Assembly: GCF_001746295.1 (NCBI RefSeq)
Contig: NZ_MJAH01000010.1
Span: 170,284 to 234,283 of the forward strand
DNA from: Streptomyces sp. LUP47B
GTDB taxonomy: Bacteria > Actinomycetota > Actinomycetes > Streptomycetales > Streptomycetaceae
Length of the DNA stretch: 64,000 nt
Reading direction: 5' to 3'
Under the pieces are notes generated by a model. It was not told the origin of the DNA, ran no database searches, and was given only the letters and a program-made list of their open reading frames with translations. The translations under genes and the position numbers were made by a program. Of the stretch, positions 8,521 through 17,540 are shown piece after piece. Position 1 is the first letter of the stretch; the number at the start of each line of letters is the position of its first letter.

Positions 8521-9610
8521 CCGCCAGTTCCAGGTAGGCCGCGAACAGCACCAGATGGACACCGCCCTGGAGCGGTGTGGCCCGGCCGGGAACCACCGTC
8601 AGCGAGCTCACCACCACGGTCAGGGCCAGCAGCACCATGTCGGTGGAGCCGAGGCCGAGGACGAGCGGGCCGGAGAGCCAGACGGAGGCCAGAGCGACCG
8701 CGGGGATGGTCAGTCCGATGCTGGCCATGGCCGAGCCGAGAGCGAGGTTGAGGCTGGTCTGCACCCGGTCGCGGCGAGCGGAGCGGAGTGCGGCGATGGT
8801 CTCGGGGAGCAGCACCAGCAGGGCGATGACCACGCCGACGACGGCCTGGGGAAGACCTGCCTTGGCGACGCCGGACTCGATGGTGGGCGACACTCCCTTG
8901 GACAGACCGACCACCCCGATCAATGCCAGGCCCAGCAGGCCCAGGCTGGTCAGCGCGGTACGGGCGGTGGGCGCGTCGGCGTGGTCGCCGGAGGCGATCA
9001 CCTCGCCCTGACGGGTGATCGGGAGGAAGTAGTCACGGTGCCGTACGGTCTGGGTCGCCACGAACAGGCCGTACAGGACCAGCGAGGACAGCGCGGCGAA
9101 GGTCAACTGGGTGGCGGAGAACTCCGGGCCCGGCTTGCTCGTCGTGAACGTCGGCAGCACCAGGCTCAGTGTGGCCAGGGTGGCGACCGTGGCGAGGGCG
9201 GCGCCGGTGCCCTCGGGGTTGAAGACCGCGGTGCCGTGGCGCAGTGAGGCCACGAGGAGGCTGATGCCGACGATGCCGTTGCAGGTGATCATCACGGCCG
9301 CGAAGACTGTGTCCCTGGCCAGGGTCGAACTCTTGTCGCCGCCGTCCACCATCAGGGTGACGATCAGGGCGACCTCGATGATCGTGACGGCGACGGCGAG
9401 GACGAGGGAGCCGAACGGTTCACCCACCCGGTGCGCGATCACCTCGGCGTGGTGCACGGCGGCCAGCACGGCCCCCGCGAGGACCAGGCTCACGAGCACG
9501 ACGATCACGGCGGGCAGATCGCGTCCCCAGGTGAACACCAGCAGGACGACCGCGAGCACCGGCACGGCGAACGTCCAGCTCGTGGTGAGCGTCCTGAGCC
9601 GGGCGATCAT
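8510..9610 (-). CDS. Calcium/proton antiporter, ChaA-like (CaCA superfamily)
   Basis: A 366-residue integral membrane protein with about 11 helices in two homologous halves. Both alpha repeats with the catalytic acidic residues are visible: GEPFGSLVLAVAVTIIEVALI in the first half and LLPETIAALRSARRDRVQTS followed by LNLALGSAMASIGLTIP in the second. This matches ChaA-type H+/Ca2+ (Na+) exchangers exporting Ca2+ from the cytoplasm. It is a single gene facing the MFS gene. Confidence 0.9.
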   Translation of the reverse strand: MIARLRTLTTSWTFAVPVLAVVLLVFTWGRDLPAVIVVLVSLVLAGAVLAAVHHAEVIAHRVGEPFGSLVLAVAVTIIEVALIVTLMVDGGDKSSTLARDTVFAAVMITCNGIVGISLLVASLRHGTAVFNPEGTGAALATVATLATLSLVLPTFTTSKPGPEFSATQLTFAALSSLVLYGLFVATQTVRHRDYFLPITRQGEVIASGDHADAPTARTALTSLGLLGLALIGVVGLSKGVSPTIESGVAKAGLPQAVVGVVIALLVLLPETIAALRSARRDRVQTSLNLALGSAMASIGLTIPAVALASVWLSGPLVLGLGSTDMVLLALTVVVSSLTVVPGRATPLQGGVHLVLFAAYLELAVNP

Positions 9611-9655
9611 GGTGCGATCGTCGCAGAGGCCGAGCGGCTCCGCAGCACGGCGGCG

Positions 9656-9958
9656 CTACTTGATGTCGCCCGACTCCAGGACGTCGCAGTTGGTGTAGAC
9701 GCGCTCGCCGATGCTCAGCGCGCCGAGCTGCTCCGCGAGTTTGCCCGTCTCGGGGTCGTCACTGTTGCGCATGGCCTCGTCGTAGGAGTCGAACTCGATC
9801 AGCGCCAGATAGTGGTTGGGCTTGTCCCGGTCCTTCAGGAGCATGCGGTGGGTCGGGCCGCCGGTCCTGCCCGCGTTGCGCTGCCCCGCCTCCTGCAGCA
9901 GCTGCTGCATCTCTTCCATGCGCTCGGTCTCGAAGCCGATGATCTGCACGAACTTCAT
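9656..9958 (-). CDS. Small conserved protein, probable ferredoxin-like alpha/beta fold
   Basis: 100 residues beginning MKFVQIIGFETERMEEMQ, with later NHYLALIEFDSYDEAMRNSDDPE. The pattern of two short beta strands, a helix and FDSYDEAMRNSDDP resembles stress-responsive or ABM-type dimeric alpha-beta barrel proteins, but no catalytic residue can be named. The start is chosen from GGAG six bases upstream; a longer in-frame ORF has no ribosome binding site. It is followed on the same strand, after a short gap, by the antiporter gene. Function unknown. Confidence 0.78.
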   Translation of the reverse strand: MKFVQIIGFETERMEEMQQLLQEAGQRNAGRTGGPTHRMLLKDRDKPNHYLALIEFDSYDEAMRNSDDPETGKLAEQLGALSIGERVYTNCDVLESGDIK

Positions 9959-10088
9959 GGGTGTCTCCAGCCGGCCACGGCGCCCCCGGGCCGGGGAACG
10001 CGCTCTGAACCAAACAAGCACCGGGAGCGGTACCCGGCAATTCGCCGCGCTCCGCTCCCGGTGGTGGTTCTTCCTACGTCTGCCGTGG

Positions 10089-11090
10089 TCAGGCCTCGAT
10101 GCTGTCCTTCGGAGCGCCTTCGCCCTCCGCCTGCGCCGCCTCGGCCGCCGCCTGCTTCCTGGTGGCCATCAGACTGGTGATCGTGGTGACGATCAGAACC
10201 GCGCAGATCACGCCGAGCGAGACCGGAATGCTGATCTCGGGGACGTGGACCCCGGACTCGTGCAGGGCGTGCAGCACCAGCTTGACGCCGATGAAGCCCA
10301 GGATGATCGACAGGCCGTAGCTGAGGTGGACCAGCTTCTTCAGCAGCCCGCCGATGAGGAAGTACAGCTGACGCAGACCCATCAGGGCGAACGCGTTGGC
10401 CGTGAAGACGATGTACGGGTCCTGGGTCAGGCCGAAGATCGCGGGGATCGAGTCGAGCGCGAAGAGCACGTCGGTGGAGCCGATCGCGAGCATCACGACG
10501 AGCATCGGGGTCATGACCCGCTTGCCGTTCTCCACGATCCACAGCTTGGTGCCGTGGTAGCGGTCGGCCACGCCGAACCTGCGCTCGGCGGCCTTGAGCA
10601 GCTTGTTCTCCTCGAACTCCTCTTCCTCCTCGTCCGCACGGGCCTCCTGGATGAGCTTCCAGGCGGTCCAGATGAGGAAGGCGCCGAAGATGTAGAACAC
10701 CCAGGCGAAGCTGGCGATGATCGCGGCACCGGCGGCGATGAAGATCGCGCGCAGCACCAGGGCTATGAGGACACCGACGAGGAGCACCCGCTGCTGGTAC
10801 TGCGAGGGCACCGCGAACTTCGCCATGATCAGGACGAAGACGAAGAGGTTGTCGACGCTCAGGGACTTCTCGGTGATGAAGCCCGCGAAGAACTCTCCGC
10901 CGGCCTGGCCACCGCCGAAGAGGAGCAGACCGAGCCCGAAGAGGCCGGCCAGGGCGATCCAGACCACCGTCCAGATGCCCGCTTCCTTGATGGACACGTC
11001 GTGCGGCTTGCGGCCGATGAAGAAGTCGACCGCGATGAGGGCGGCGAGGCCCACGATCGTCAGGACCCACAGGGTCACGGAAACATCCAC
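10089..11090 (-). CDS. TerC family membrane protein (manganese-responsive, tellurium-resistance type)
   Basis: A 333-residue TerC/Alx-type protein with about nine membrane helices. The two conserved acidic motifs are SVDNLFVFVLIM and STDVLFALDSIPAIFGLTQDP. Family members are linked to Mn2+ export and to metallation of exported proteins. An acidic loop, DEEEEEFEEN, lies between helices. The GTG start is preceded by GGAGG four bases upstream. A yybP-ykoY riboswitch in the leader (11140-11236) supports Mn2+-induced expression. Confidence 0.93.
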   Translation of the reverse strand: MDVSVTLWVLTIVGLAALIAVDFFIGRKPHDVSIKEAGIWTVVWIALAGLFGLGLLLFGGGQAGGEFFAGFITEKSLSVDNLFVFVLIMAKFAVPSQYQQRVLLVGVLIALVLRAIFIAAGAAIIASFAWVFYIFGAFLIWTAWKLIQEARADEEEEEFEENKLLKAAERRFGVADRYHGTKLWIVENGKRVMTPMLVVMLAIGSTDVLFALDSIPAIFGLTQDPYIVFTANAFALMGLRQLYFLIGGLLKKLVHLSYGLSIILGFIGVKLVLHALHESGVHVPEISIPVSLGVICAVLIVTTITSLMATRKQAAAEAAQAEGEGAPKDSIEA

Positions 11091-11139
11091 AGTTCCTCCG
11101 GCAATACGTAACGGCAAGTAACCAGCGTCGTCGCGCTGC

Positions 11140-11236
11140 CGGAGGTCTCTTCCACCCACGGTGGGCCGACGCCCCGGGATCAGGCCTGATCCGTATTGAC
11201 GGGTACGCCGCGGTCGACAGGGAGTACTCCCCTCCG
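11140..11236 (-). ncRNA. yybP-ykoY manganese riboswitch in the terC leader
   Basis: Read on the minus strand, the aptamer starts with CGGAGGGGAGTA and ends with GGAAGAGACCTCCG. The ends form a perfect six-base P1 helix (CGGAGG at 11236-11231, CCTCCG at 11145-11140). Between them lie the two conserved loops: CCCGTCAATACGG and the GGTGGAAGAGACC segment, as in actinobacterial yybP-ykoY RNAs upstream of terC. The 3' P1 strand plus three bases (CCTCCGGCA, 11145-11137) is perfectly complementary over nine bases to the terC ribosome-binding region TGCCGGAGG (11103-11095), suggesting Mn2+ binding frees the ribosome site. Confidence 0.86.
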
Positions 11237-11317
11237 TGCCACCAACCGTACCCCAATCACCAAGTAAAGGTAAAGCGATTGGCAAAAGAAGGGTCAAAAT
11301 CCCTGGTGGTAGTGCCT

Positions 11318-13417
11318 TTACGTGTACTTGGTACGAGCCTCCGCCACCTGGTTCAGGACCTGTTGGACGACCTGGCTGCCGGGCGGGACGAGCGCGGGCT
11401 CGTAGGTCCAGGCATGCCCGACCCAGGGGTCGGCGAGGTGGTCGTCGGGCACCGGGGTCAGTCGCATGAGCGAGCGCCACAGGGGGTCGAGGAGGGGGCC
11501 GTAGGCGGCGGCCTCCTCACGGTCCGCGACCATCATCAGATGGACGCCGACGGACGGTCCCTCGTCCGCGAGGTAGCGCAGTTGGGTCACGGCCCGGTCG
11601 TCGAAGCCGTGCGGGAAGTCGTTGACGATCAGGAGTTGCTCGGAGGTGTCGAGGCCGGGCGGGAGCGAGTCGGCCGCACCGCCGCGCACCGCCATCTGCA
11701 CGAGGTCGACACGCTCGGTGAGGCGGGCCAGGACGTCCGCCACGCCCGCGGCGCCGACGGCGGGCGGGGCCGCGAGCACGCCGGTCCACACCAGCGGGGC
11801 GAGCGCCTGCGCCCCCGCGCCGGCCGGGTCGATGACGTGCAGGGTGTAGTCCCCGGCGGGGTGGACGGCGAGGAGGCGGGCCGCGAGCGCCACGGCCGTG
11901 TCCATGGCCAGGCGGTGCAGTTCGTGGGAGTCGAGGAACGAGCCGTCGAGGGATCCGGCGGCCCCGCTGTCGATCCACAGGCCGCGCTCCAGCGGCAGCC
12001 GGATCAGCATCGGGATACGCAGCTCGGGGCACTCGGGCAGATGCAGATCGCCCAGGCGCACGGCCATGGGCGCCTCGAACGGCACCCGGTAGCCGTGCCA
12101 GACGGGGTTGTCCCAGCGGGCGAACGCCGGCGGCAGGGCGGGTTCGACCACCTCGGACTCCGCCGTGAGCTGGCCGAGATCCCGGTCGTAGACCGCCCGG
12201 GCCTGTTCGACGAGCTGGGCGTACCTGGCGCGGGCCGCCTCACGTGCGGCGTCGCCCTGCCCGCCGATCCGGTTGCGCGGGTCGGCGAGGGCCGCGTCGA
12301 GCTCCTTCTCCATGCGCGAGTCGGCGAAGTCGACGGCGCTGCGGTAAGCGGCCGTGGAGCGGGCCAGGTCCTCGAACATGCCCCACACCTGGTTGTAGAG
12401 CCGCTCGTCCATGGACCAGCCGGTCGCGTCCCCGGCGACGGGTCGCGCGGGCTGTCCCGGCTGAACCGGGGGCGCGGCGGGCGGAGGCGGAGGCGGGGCG
12501 GCGTTCTGCCGTCGAGGGTGGCTGTAGTCGATCGGGCCGCCGACGGTGGGCGCGGAGGGCTGAGCGGAGGACGCGTCCGCGGGCATCTGGGTGGGTCCGG
12601 GCTGCGGTCCGCCGGTTGCCGGGGCTCCCTGTGCGCCGTAGGGAGAGGCGGGCTGCGATGTACCGGCGGCCGAGCCGCCGTTCGGGCTCGTCGGCTGCGG
12701 CGGTGTGCCCGGAGGCTGTGTGCCGTACGGCGACAACGGCTGCGGGGGTACGGCACCGGAGGCGCCCTGGGCCACGGAGGAGCCCTGCTCCGGGCCCGGT
12801 GCCGGCGTGGCCGTCTGCCGGGCATGGTCGCCGTCCGCCGTGCGGGCCGGGGGCGTCACCGCTCGGGCCAGGCCCTGGGCCACCGCCTCATGGATGGTGT
12901 TCGCGAGCTGGTGGGCCTGGGGAAGGCCCTGGTCGGTGAGGAGTTCGGTGAGACCGCCCGCGTAGCCCTGGCCGACGGCGCGTACCTTCCAGGCGCCCTG
13001 GCGGCGGTACAGCTCCAGCGCGACGACCGCCGACTCTGCGTCCAGGCCGGTGATGGTGTAGCTGGCGAGCTCGGTGCCGTCGAGGCCGGTGACCGCGACG
13101 AAGGGGGCGGCGACGGCGCCGAAGCGCACGGGGCCGCCCGCCGAGGGCAGGGCGAGCAGCACATGGACCCGGTGGACGGCTTCGGGCACGGCGCCGAGAT
13201 CGACCGCTAGGCGGTGGTCGGCGGCCGCCTGCCGGGAGACCTCAAGACCCGGCAGGGCCGGCGCACCCGGGTGGAGGACCCACTCGACGCCGTGCACCGT
13301 GCCGTGCTCGTCGCCGAGCGTGGCTCCGGCCACGATCGGCGTACCGGCCGCGATCCGGATCTCGAGTCGGGCCTGGGAGAGCGGGTGGTTCTGCCCCCGC
13401 ACCAGCTCGGCCGTCAT
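11318..13417 (-). CDS. TerD-domain protein fused to a nucleotide-motif-less FtsK-like domain
   Basis: A 699-residue multidomain protein. Residues 1-165 are a TerD/CABP-type beta sandwich (LELYRRQGAWKVRAVGQGY near its end) whose Ca2+ loop is degenerate compared with the neighbouring TerD. A Pro/Gly/Gln-rich linker follows (about 190-325, with a run PPPPPPAAPP), then a helical segment and a C-terminal alpha/beta domain of about 260 residues (MAVRLGDLHLPECPELRIPM to the end). The latter resembles the FtsK/SpoIIIE-like fold, but the expected P-loop position reads GLWIDSGAAGSLDG and has no GK[ST]. The ATG follows GGGGGAG; 52 bases separate it from the terD gene, so they are probably one operon. 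Function unknown. Confidence 0.85.
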   Translation of the reverse strand: MTAELVRGQNHPLSQARLEIRIAAGTPIVAGATLGDEHGTVHGVEWVLHPGAPALPGLEVSRQAAADHRLAVDLGAVPEAVHRVHVLLALPSAGGPVRFGAVAAPFVAVTGLDGTELASYTITGLDAESAVVALELYRRQGAWKVRAVGQGYAGGLTELLTDQGLPQAHQLANTIHEAVAQGLARAVTPPARTADGDHARQTATPAPGPEQGSSVAQGASGAVPPQPLSPYGTQPPGTPPQPTSPNGGSAAGTSQPASPYGAQGAPATGGPQPGPTQMPADASSAQPSAPTVGGPIDYSHPRRQNAAPPPPPPAAPPVQPGQPARPVAGDATGWSMDERLYNQVWGMFEDLARSTAAYRSAVDFADSRMEKELDAALADPRNRIGGQGDAAREAARARYAQLVEQARAVYDRDLGQLTAESEVVEPALPPAFARWDNPVWHGYRVPFEAPMAVRLGDLHLPECPELRIPMLIRLPLERGLWIDSGAAGSLDGSFLDSHELHRLAMDTAVALAARLLAVHPAGDYTLHVIDPAGAGAQALAPLVWTGVLAAPPAVGAAGVADVLARLTERVDLVQMAVRGGAADSLPPGLDTSEQLLIVNDFPHGFDDRAVTQLRYLADEGPSVGVHLMMVADREEAAAYGPLLDPLWRSLMRLTPVPDDHLADPWVGHAWTYEPALVPPGSQVVQQVLNQVAEARTKYT

Positions 13418-13469
13418 CGCCTTCTCCCCCTGTGTCGTGGTGTCGGTCGGGTGCCGCTCGGCGGGCCGG

Positions 13470-14048
13470 TTACAGGTGCGGCAGGATCGCCGGCATCAGG
13501 TCCTGGAAGGTACGGCCGTTGGCCGGGGTGCCGAGGGCCGTCATGGTCCAGCCCGGACCCGTCCGGTGCACCTTCGCCATGATCTGGGCGGTGTAGGCGC
13601 CGCCGCCGGCGAGCGTGTAGCGGGCCAGCTCGTCGCCGTTGGTCTCGTCGACCAGTCGGCAGAAGGCGTTCTGCACCTCCTGGAAGGTCTGGCCCGTGAA
13701 GGAGTTCACGGTGAAGACGATCTGGTCGATGTGAACGGGGACGCGGGACAGGTCGACGAGGATCGCCTCGTCGTCCCCGCCCTGGCCGACGCCGCCGACG
13801 AGGTTGTCACCGGTGTGCTTGACCGAGCCGTCGTCGCTCACCAGGTGACGGAAGAAGACGACGTCGACGGGCTGCTTGTCCGCGAACAGGACGGCGGAGG
13901 CGTCGAGGTCGATCTCCCGCGTGCGCGTGCCGAACAGGCCGCGCCGGGGAGCCGCCTGCCAGCCGAGGCCCATGCGCACCGCGGTCAGGCTGCCTCCGTC
14001 GTTCTTCTGCAGACTGATGGCCTGACCCTTGGTCATGTTGACGGTCAC
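13470..14048 (-). CDS. TerD family calcium-binding stress protein
   Basis: A 192-residue TerD-fold protein. The bipartite Ca2+-binding loop is intact: GDNLVGGVGQGGDDEAILVDLSRVP. Other family sequences are KGQAISLQKN, REIDLDASAVLF and ARYTLAGGG. TerD proteins act in tellurite, phage and stress resistance complexes; in Streptomyces they are also linked to development and calcium. The GTG start is preceded by GAGGGG. A TAGGGT box at 14106-14111 may be its promoter. It heads a probable operon with the TerD fusion. Confidence 0.92.
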   Translation of the reverse strand: MTVNMTKGQAISLQKNDGGSLTAVRMGLGWQAAPRRGLFGTRTREIDLDASAVLFADKQPVDVVFFRHLVSDDGSVKHTGDNLVGGVGQGGDDEAILVDLSRVPVHIDQIVFTVNSFTGQTFQEVQNAFCRLVDETNGDELARYTLAGGGAYTAQIMAKVHRTGPGWTMTALGTPANGRTFQDLMPAILPHL

Positions 14049-14182
14049 GCGCCGAACCCCTCTCGCTGCTGTCCCCTGTTGCCGCGGTGCCCGCGGTTGT
14101 CCAGAACCCTACGCAGGGGCATCGACGGTGACGCACCCCGAAGCGCACTTTGTGTCGGTCTTGCAACACAGCGCGATGGAGG

Positions 14183-16318
14183 TCAGGCCAGGCCGGCCTC
14201 CTTCATCTGCCGGAGCTCCTTCTTCATCTCGGAGACCTCGTCGCGCAGCCGGGCCGCGATCTCGAACTGGAGGTCGGCGGCGGCGGCACGCATGCGTGCC
14301 GTCATCTCCTCGATCTGCCCGGCGAGCTCGGCCGCGGGGCGGTCGGTCGGGACGGTCTCCTTGGCCTTGCCCTTGGCGGCCTTGGTGCCGGCCGCGGCCT
14401 TGCCGAGGGAGGGCACGGGGGCCTTGGCTCCCTTGCCGTCCTTGCCCTGACGGTAGCCGGAGCCGAGCAGCTGCTCGGTGTCGATGTCCTCGCGGGCGAT
14501 CTGCGCGACGATGTCGTTGATCTTCTTGCGCAGCGGCTGGGGGTCGATGCCCCGCTCCGTGTTGTACGCGACCTGCTTCTCCCGGCGCCGGTTGGTCTCG
14601 TCGATGGCCTTCTCCATCGCCGGGGTGATCTTGTCGGCGTACATGTGGACCTGGCCGGAGACATTGCGCGCGGCGCGGCCGATGGTCTGGATCAGGGAGG
14701 TGCCGGAGCGCAGGAAGCCCTCCTTGTCGGCGTCGAGGATGGCCACCAGGGACACCTCGGGCAGGTCGAGGCCCTCGCGCAGGAGGTTGATGCCGACGAG
14801 GACGTCGAACTCGCCGGAGCGCAGCTCACGCAGCAGCTCCACGCGGCGCAGGGTGTCGACGTCGCTGTGCAGATAGCGGACCTGGATGCCGAGCTCCAGG
14901 AAGTAGTCGGTGAGGTCCTCGGCCATCTTCTTGGTGAGCGTGGTGACCAGGACGCGCTCGTCCTTCTCGGTGCGGGTGCGGATCTCGTGCACCAGGTCGT
15001 CGATCTGGCCCTCGGTGGGCTTGACGACGACCTCGGGGTCGATCAGGCCGGTGGGGCGGATGATCTGCTCGACGACGCCGTCCCCGCGCGAGAGCTCGTA
15101 CTTGCCGGGCGTCGCCGACAGATAGACGGTCTGGCCGATGCGCTCCGTGAACTCCTCCCACTTGAGGGGACGGTTGTCCAGGGCCGAGGGCAGGCGGAAG
15201 CCGTGGTCGACGAGGGTGCGCTTGCGGGAGGCGTCGCCCTCGTACATCGCGCCGATCTGGGGCACGGTCACGTGCGACTCGTCGATGACGAGGAGGAAGT
15301 CGTCCGGGAAGTAGTCGATCAGGGTGTGCGGCGGGGAACCGGGCGAGCGGCCGTCGAAGTGCATCGAGTAGTTCTCGACGCCCGAGCAGGAGCCGATCTG
15401 GCGGAGCATCTCCAGGTCGTACGTCGTGCGCATCCTCAGCCGCTGGGCCTCCAGGAGCTTGCCCTGCTTCTCGAGCTCGGACAGGCGCTCCCCGAGCTCC
15501 TTCTCGATGTCGTTGACGGCCCGCTCCATGCGCTCGGGTCCCGCGACGTAGTGCGAGGCAGGGAAGACGTACAGATGGTCGTCGTCGCTGATGATCTCGC
15601 CGGTGAGCGGGTGGAGCGTGGACAGTGCCTCGATCTCGTCGCCGAACATCTCGATGCGGACGGCGAGTTCCTCGTAGACCGGGAAGATCTCGATGGTGTC
15701 GCCGCGGACCCGGAAGGTGCCCCGGGTGAAGGCCAGGTCGTTGCGCGTGTACTGGATGTCGACGAAACGGCGCAGCAACTGGTCACGGTCGATCTCGTCC
15801 CCGACCTTGAGCGCGACCATGCGGTCCACGTACTCCTGCGGGGTACCGAGACCGTAGATGCAGGAGACCGAGGCGACCACGATGACGTCCCGGCGGGTGA
15901 GCAGCGAGTTGGTCGCGGAGTGGCGCAGGCGCTCCACCTCCTCGTTGATCGAGGAGTCCTTCTCGATGTAGGTGTCCGACTGCGGGACGTAGGCCTCGGG
16001 CTGGTAGTAGTCGTAGTACGAGACGAAGTACTCGACGGCGTTGTTCGGCAGCAGCTCGCGGAACTCGTTCGCCAGCTGGGCGGCCAGCGTCTTGTTCGGG
16101 GCCATCACGAGGGTGGGGCGCTGGAGCTTCTCGATCATCCACGCCGTGGTGGCGGACTTTCCGGTGCCGGTCGCGCCGAGCAGCACGACGTCCTTCTCAC
16201 CTGCCTCGATGCGCTTGGCCAGCTCGGCGATGGCCGCCGGTTGATCGCCGCTGGGCTGGTAGGAGCTGACGACCTCGAAGGGCGCCACCGTACGTTCGAT
16301 GTGAGAAACGGGCCGCAT
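14183..16318 (-). CDS. uvrB: UvrABC system protein B (excinuclease helicase subunit)
   Basis: A 711-residue DNA-damage verifying helicase of nucleotide-excision repair. Walker A is GATGTGKS (residues 48-55), the strand-separating beta hairpin is YYDYYQPEAYVPQSDTYIEK, the DEAD-like motif is LVIDESH, motif VI is QTIGRAARN, and a C-terminal UVR domain (LAGQIEEMTARMRAAAADL onward) contacts UvrC. A low-complexity Lys/Ala/Gly linker precedes the UVR domain. The ATG at 16318 is chosen over one 30 bases upstream because the TACGGT of a damage promoter ends seven bases before it, which fits a leaderless transcript. Confidence 0.97.
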   Translation of the reverse strand: MRPVSHIERTVAPFEVVSSYQPSGDQPAAIAELAKRIEAGEKDVVLLGATGTGKSATTAWMIEKLQRPTLVMAPNKTLAAQLANEFRELLPNNAVEYFVSYYDYYQPEAYVPQSDTYIEKDSSINEEVERLRHSATNSLLTRRDVIVVASVSCIYGLGTPQEYVDRMVALKVGDEIDRDQLLRRFVDIQYTRNDLAFTRGTFRVRGDTIEIFPVYEELAVRIEMFGDEIEALSTLHPLTGEIISDDDHLYVFPASHYVAGPERMERAVNDIEKELGERLSELEKQGKLLEAQRLRMRTTYDLEMLRQIGSCSGVENYSMHFDGRSPGSPPHTLIDYFPDDFLLVIDESHVTVPQIGAMYEGDASRKRTLVDHGFRLPSALDNRPLKWEEFTERIGQTVYLSATPGKYELSRGDGVVEQIIRPTGLIDPEVVVKPTEGQIDDLVHEIRTRTEKDERVLVTTLTKKMAEDLTDYFLELGIQVRYLHSDVDTLRRVELLRELRSGEFDVLVGINLLREGLDLPEVSLVAILDADKEGFLRSGTSLIQTIGRAARNVSGQVHMYADKITPAMEKAIDETNRRREKQVAYNTERGIDPQPLRKKINDIVAQIAREDIDTEQLLGSGYRQGKDGKGAKAPVPSLGKAAAGTKAAKGKAKETVPTDRPAAELAGQIEEMTARMRAAAADLQFEIAARLRDEVSEMKKELRQMKEAGLA

Positions 16319-16325
16319 GGAGTCC

Positions 16326-16348
16326 ACCGTACGACTCCCCACTGACAA
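16326..16348 (-). promoter_or_regulatory. RecA-independent DNA-damage promoter (PafBC-type) of uvrB
   Basis: TTGTCAGTG, eight bases, TACGGT on the minus strand: an exact fit to tTGTCRgtg-N8-TAnnnT. The -10 box ends seven bases before the uvrB ATG, predicting an mRNA that begins at or beside the start codon. Confidence 0.88.
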
Positions 16349-16391
16349 CGCGGTCCGACCAGGGGCTTCGGACGGAGGAGGGGCCGGTGGG

Positions 16392-17261
16392 TCAGCGGTT
16401 CTGCGAGGTGCCGGAGTCGCTGTGGGCCAGGTTCCGGCGGGGGCGGATCGAGGGGCGGCGGGAGGCCCCGTGGTGCGCGAGTTCGCGCGCGGGGATGCCG
16501 GGCTTGTTCTCGGCGGGCGACCACACGGGTTTGCCCATGACCATCAGCGGATCGAACATCACGACGACCGCCGCGATCAGCAGGAAGGCGAGCGGGCCGA
16601 TCATCATCGGCGCGAGCAGGGAGGCGGGCGAGTCACCGGCGAGGGGGGCGGACGTGCGGTGCACATGGACGCTTAGGGCGGCCATGCCGGTGTAGTGCAT
16701 GCCCGTCACGGCGAGGCCCATGACCAGGCTCGCGCCCACGCTCCACAGGAATCCCCTGACCTGCCCGGCGGCCCAGAGTGCGGCGGTGGCGGCGACGACG
16801 GCTATGACCACGGAGATGGCGACGGTGACGGTGTTGTACTCCAGCTGCCCGTTCAGGCGCATCCCCGCCATGCCCAGGTAGTGCATCGAGGCGATGCCCA
16901 GGCCGGTGACGGCACCACCGGTCATCAAGGGTGTTCCGGTCGCGCCCCGGTAGCCGACGATGAAGACCCCGACGCCCACCATGACGATGGCGACGGCCAG
17001 GCTCGCGAAGGTGATGGCCCGGTCGTAGTGGATGGGTGCCTGGTCGACCTTGAACCCCATCATCGCGACGAAGTGCATGGTCCAGATGCCGGAGCCGATC
17101 GCCGCCGAGCCGAGGGCCAGCCAGCCGGGTCGCCAGGACCGGTTGACCAGCATGGATCTTGTGGTGCAGCGCAGGCCGAGGGCGCCGCCGAGGCAGGCCA
17201 TGAGGTAGGCCACCAGCGGTGTGACGAGTCCGTAGCTGAATCCGTCGACCGTGCCTTGCAT
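16392..17261 (-). CDS. MHYT-domain integral membrane sensor protein
   Basis: A 289-residue protein with seven predicted membrane helices and three MHYT repeats: MHFVAMMGF, MHYLGMAGM and MHYTGMAAL. MHYT units are proposed to bind copper and to sense O2, CO or NO. No output domain (GGDEF, EAL or kinase) follows; instead there is a basic, Arg/Pro-rich cytoplasmic tail of about 50 residues. It therefore may act with a separate partner. It lies just upstream of the uvrB damage promoter on the same strand but in no obvious operon with it. Confidence 0.9.
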   Translation of the reverse strand: MQGTVDGFSYGLVTPLVAYLMACLGGALGLRCTTRSMLVNRSWRPGWLALGSAAIGSGIWTMHFVAMMGFKVDQAPIHYDRAITFASLAVAIVMVGVGVFIVGYRGATGTPLMTGGAVTGLGIASMHYLGMAGMRLNGQLEYNTVTVAISVVIAVVAATAALWAAGQVRGFLWSVGASLVMGLAVTGMHYTGMAALSVHVHRTSAPLAGDSPASLLAPMMIGPLAFLLIAAVVVMFDPLMVMGKPVWSPAENKPGIPARELAHHGASRRPSIRPRRNLAHSDSGTSQNR

Positions 17262-17540
17262 GCGCGGCTACCTTCCGCCCTCTTACGTCCTGGAATTCCC
17301 TGAAATGCGCCCGTTCCCAGCACCGCTCGAGCGGTCGGGGTCGAGGCAGAGAGTATGACTCTCACCAGAATGGTCGAACGATTTTCCGGCAAAGAAACAC
17401 GCCCTTGCCGCAGTTGTGCGGCACCGGTGAGCGGACTTGGAACACGACCACTCAGGATGTGGCCATTCTGTACCCCAGTGCCGTTGACCCGGTGCTGTCA
17501 AAGTGGTGCTGTACGTGATTGCTCGACGCGAGGAGTACGT

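Noticed and set aside
14150..16345. 731-codon frame opposite uvrB
   Set aside because: It mirrors uvrB codons and has no family features or ribosome site; a typical high-GC shadow. The same holds for long frames opposite rpsA, hrpB and the TerD fusion.
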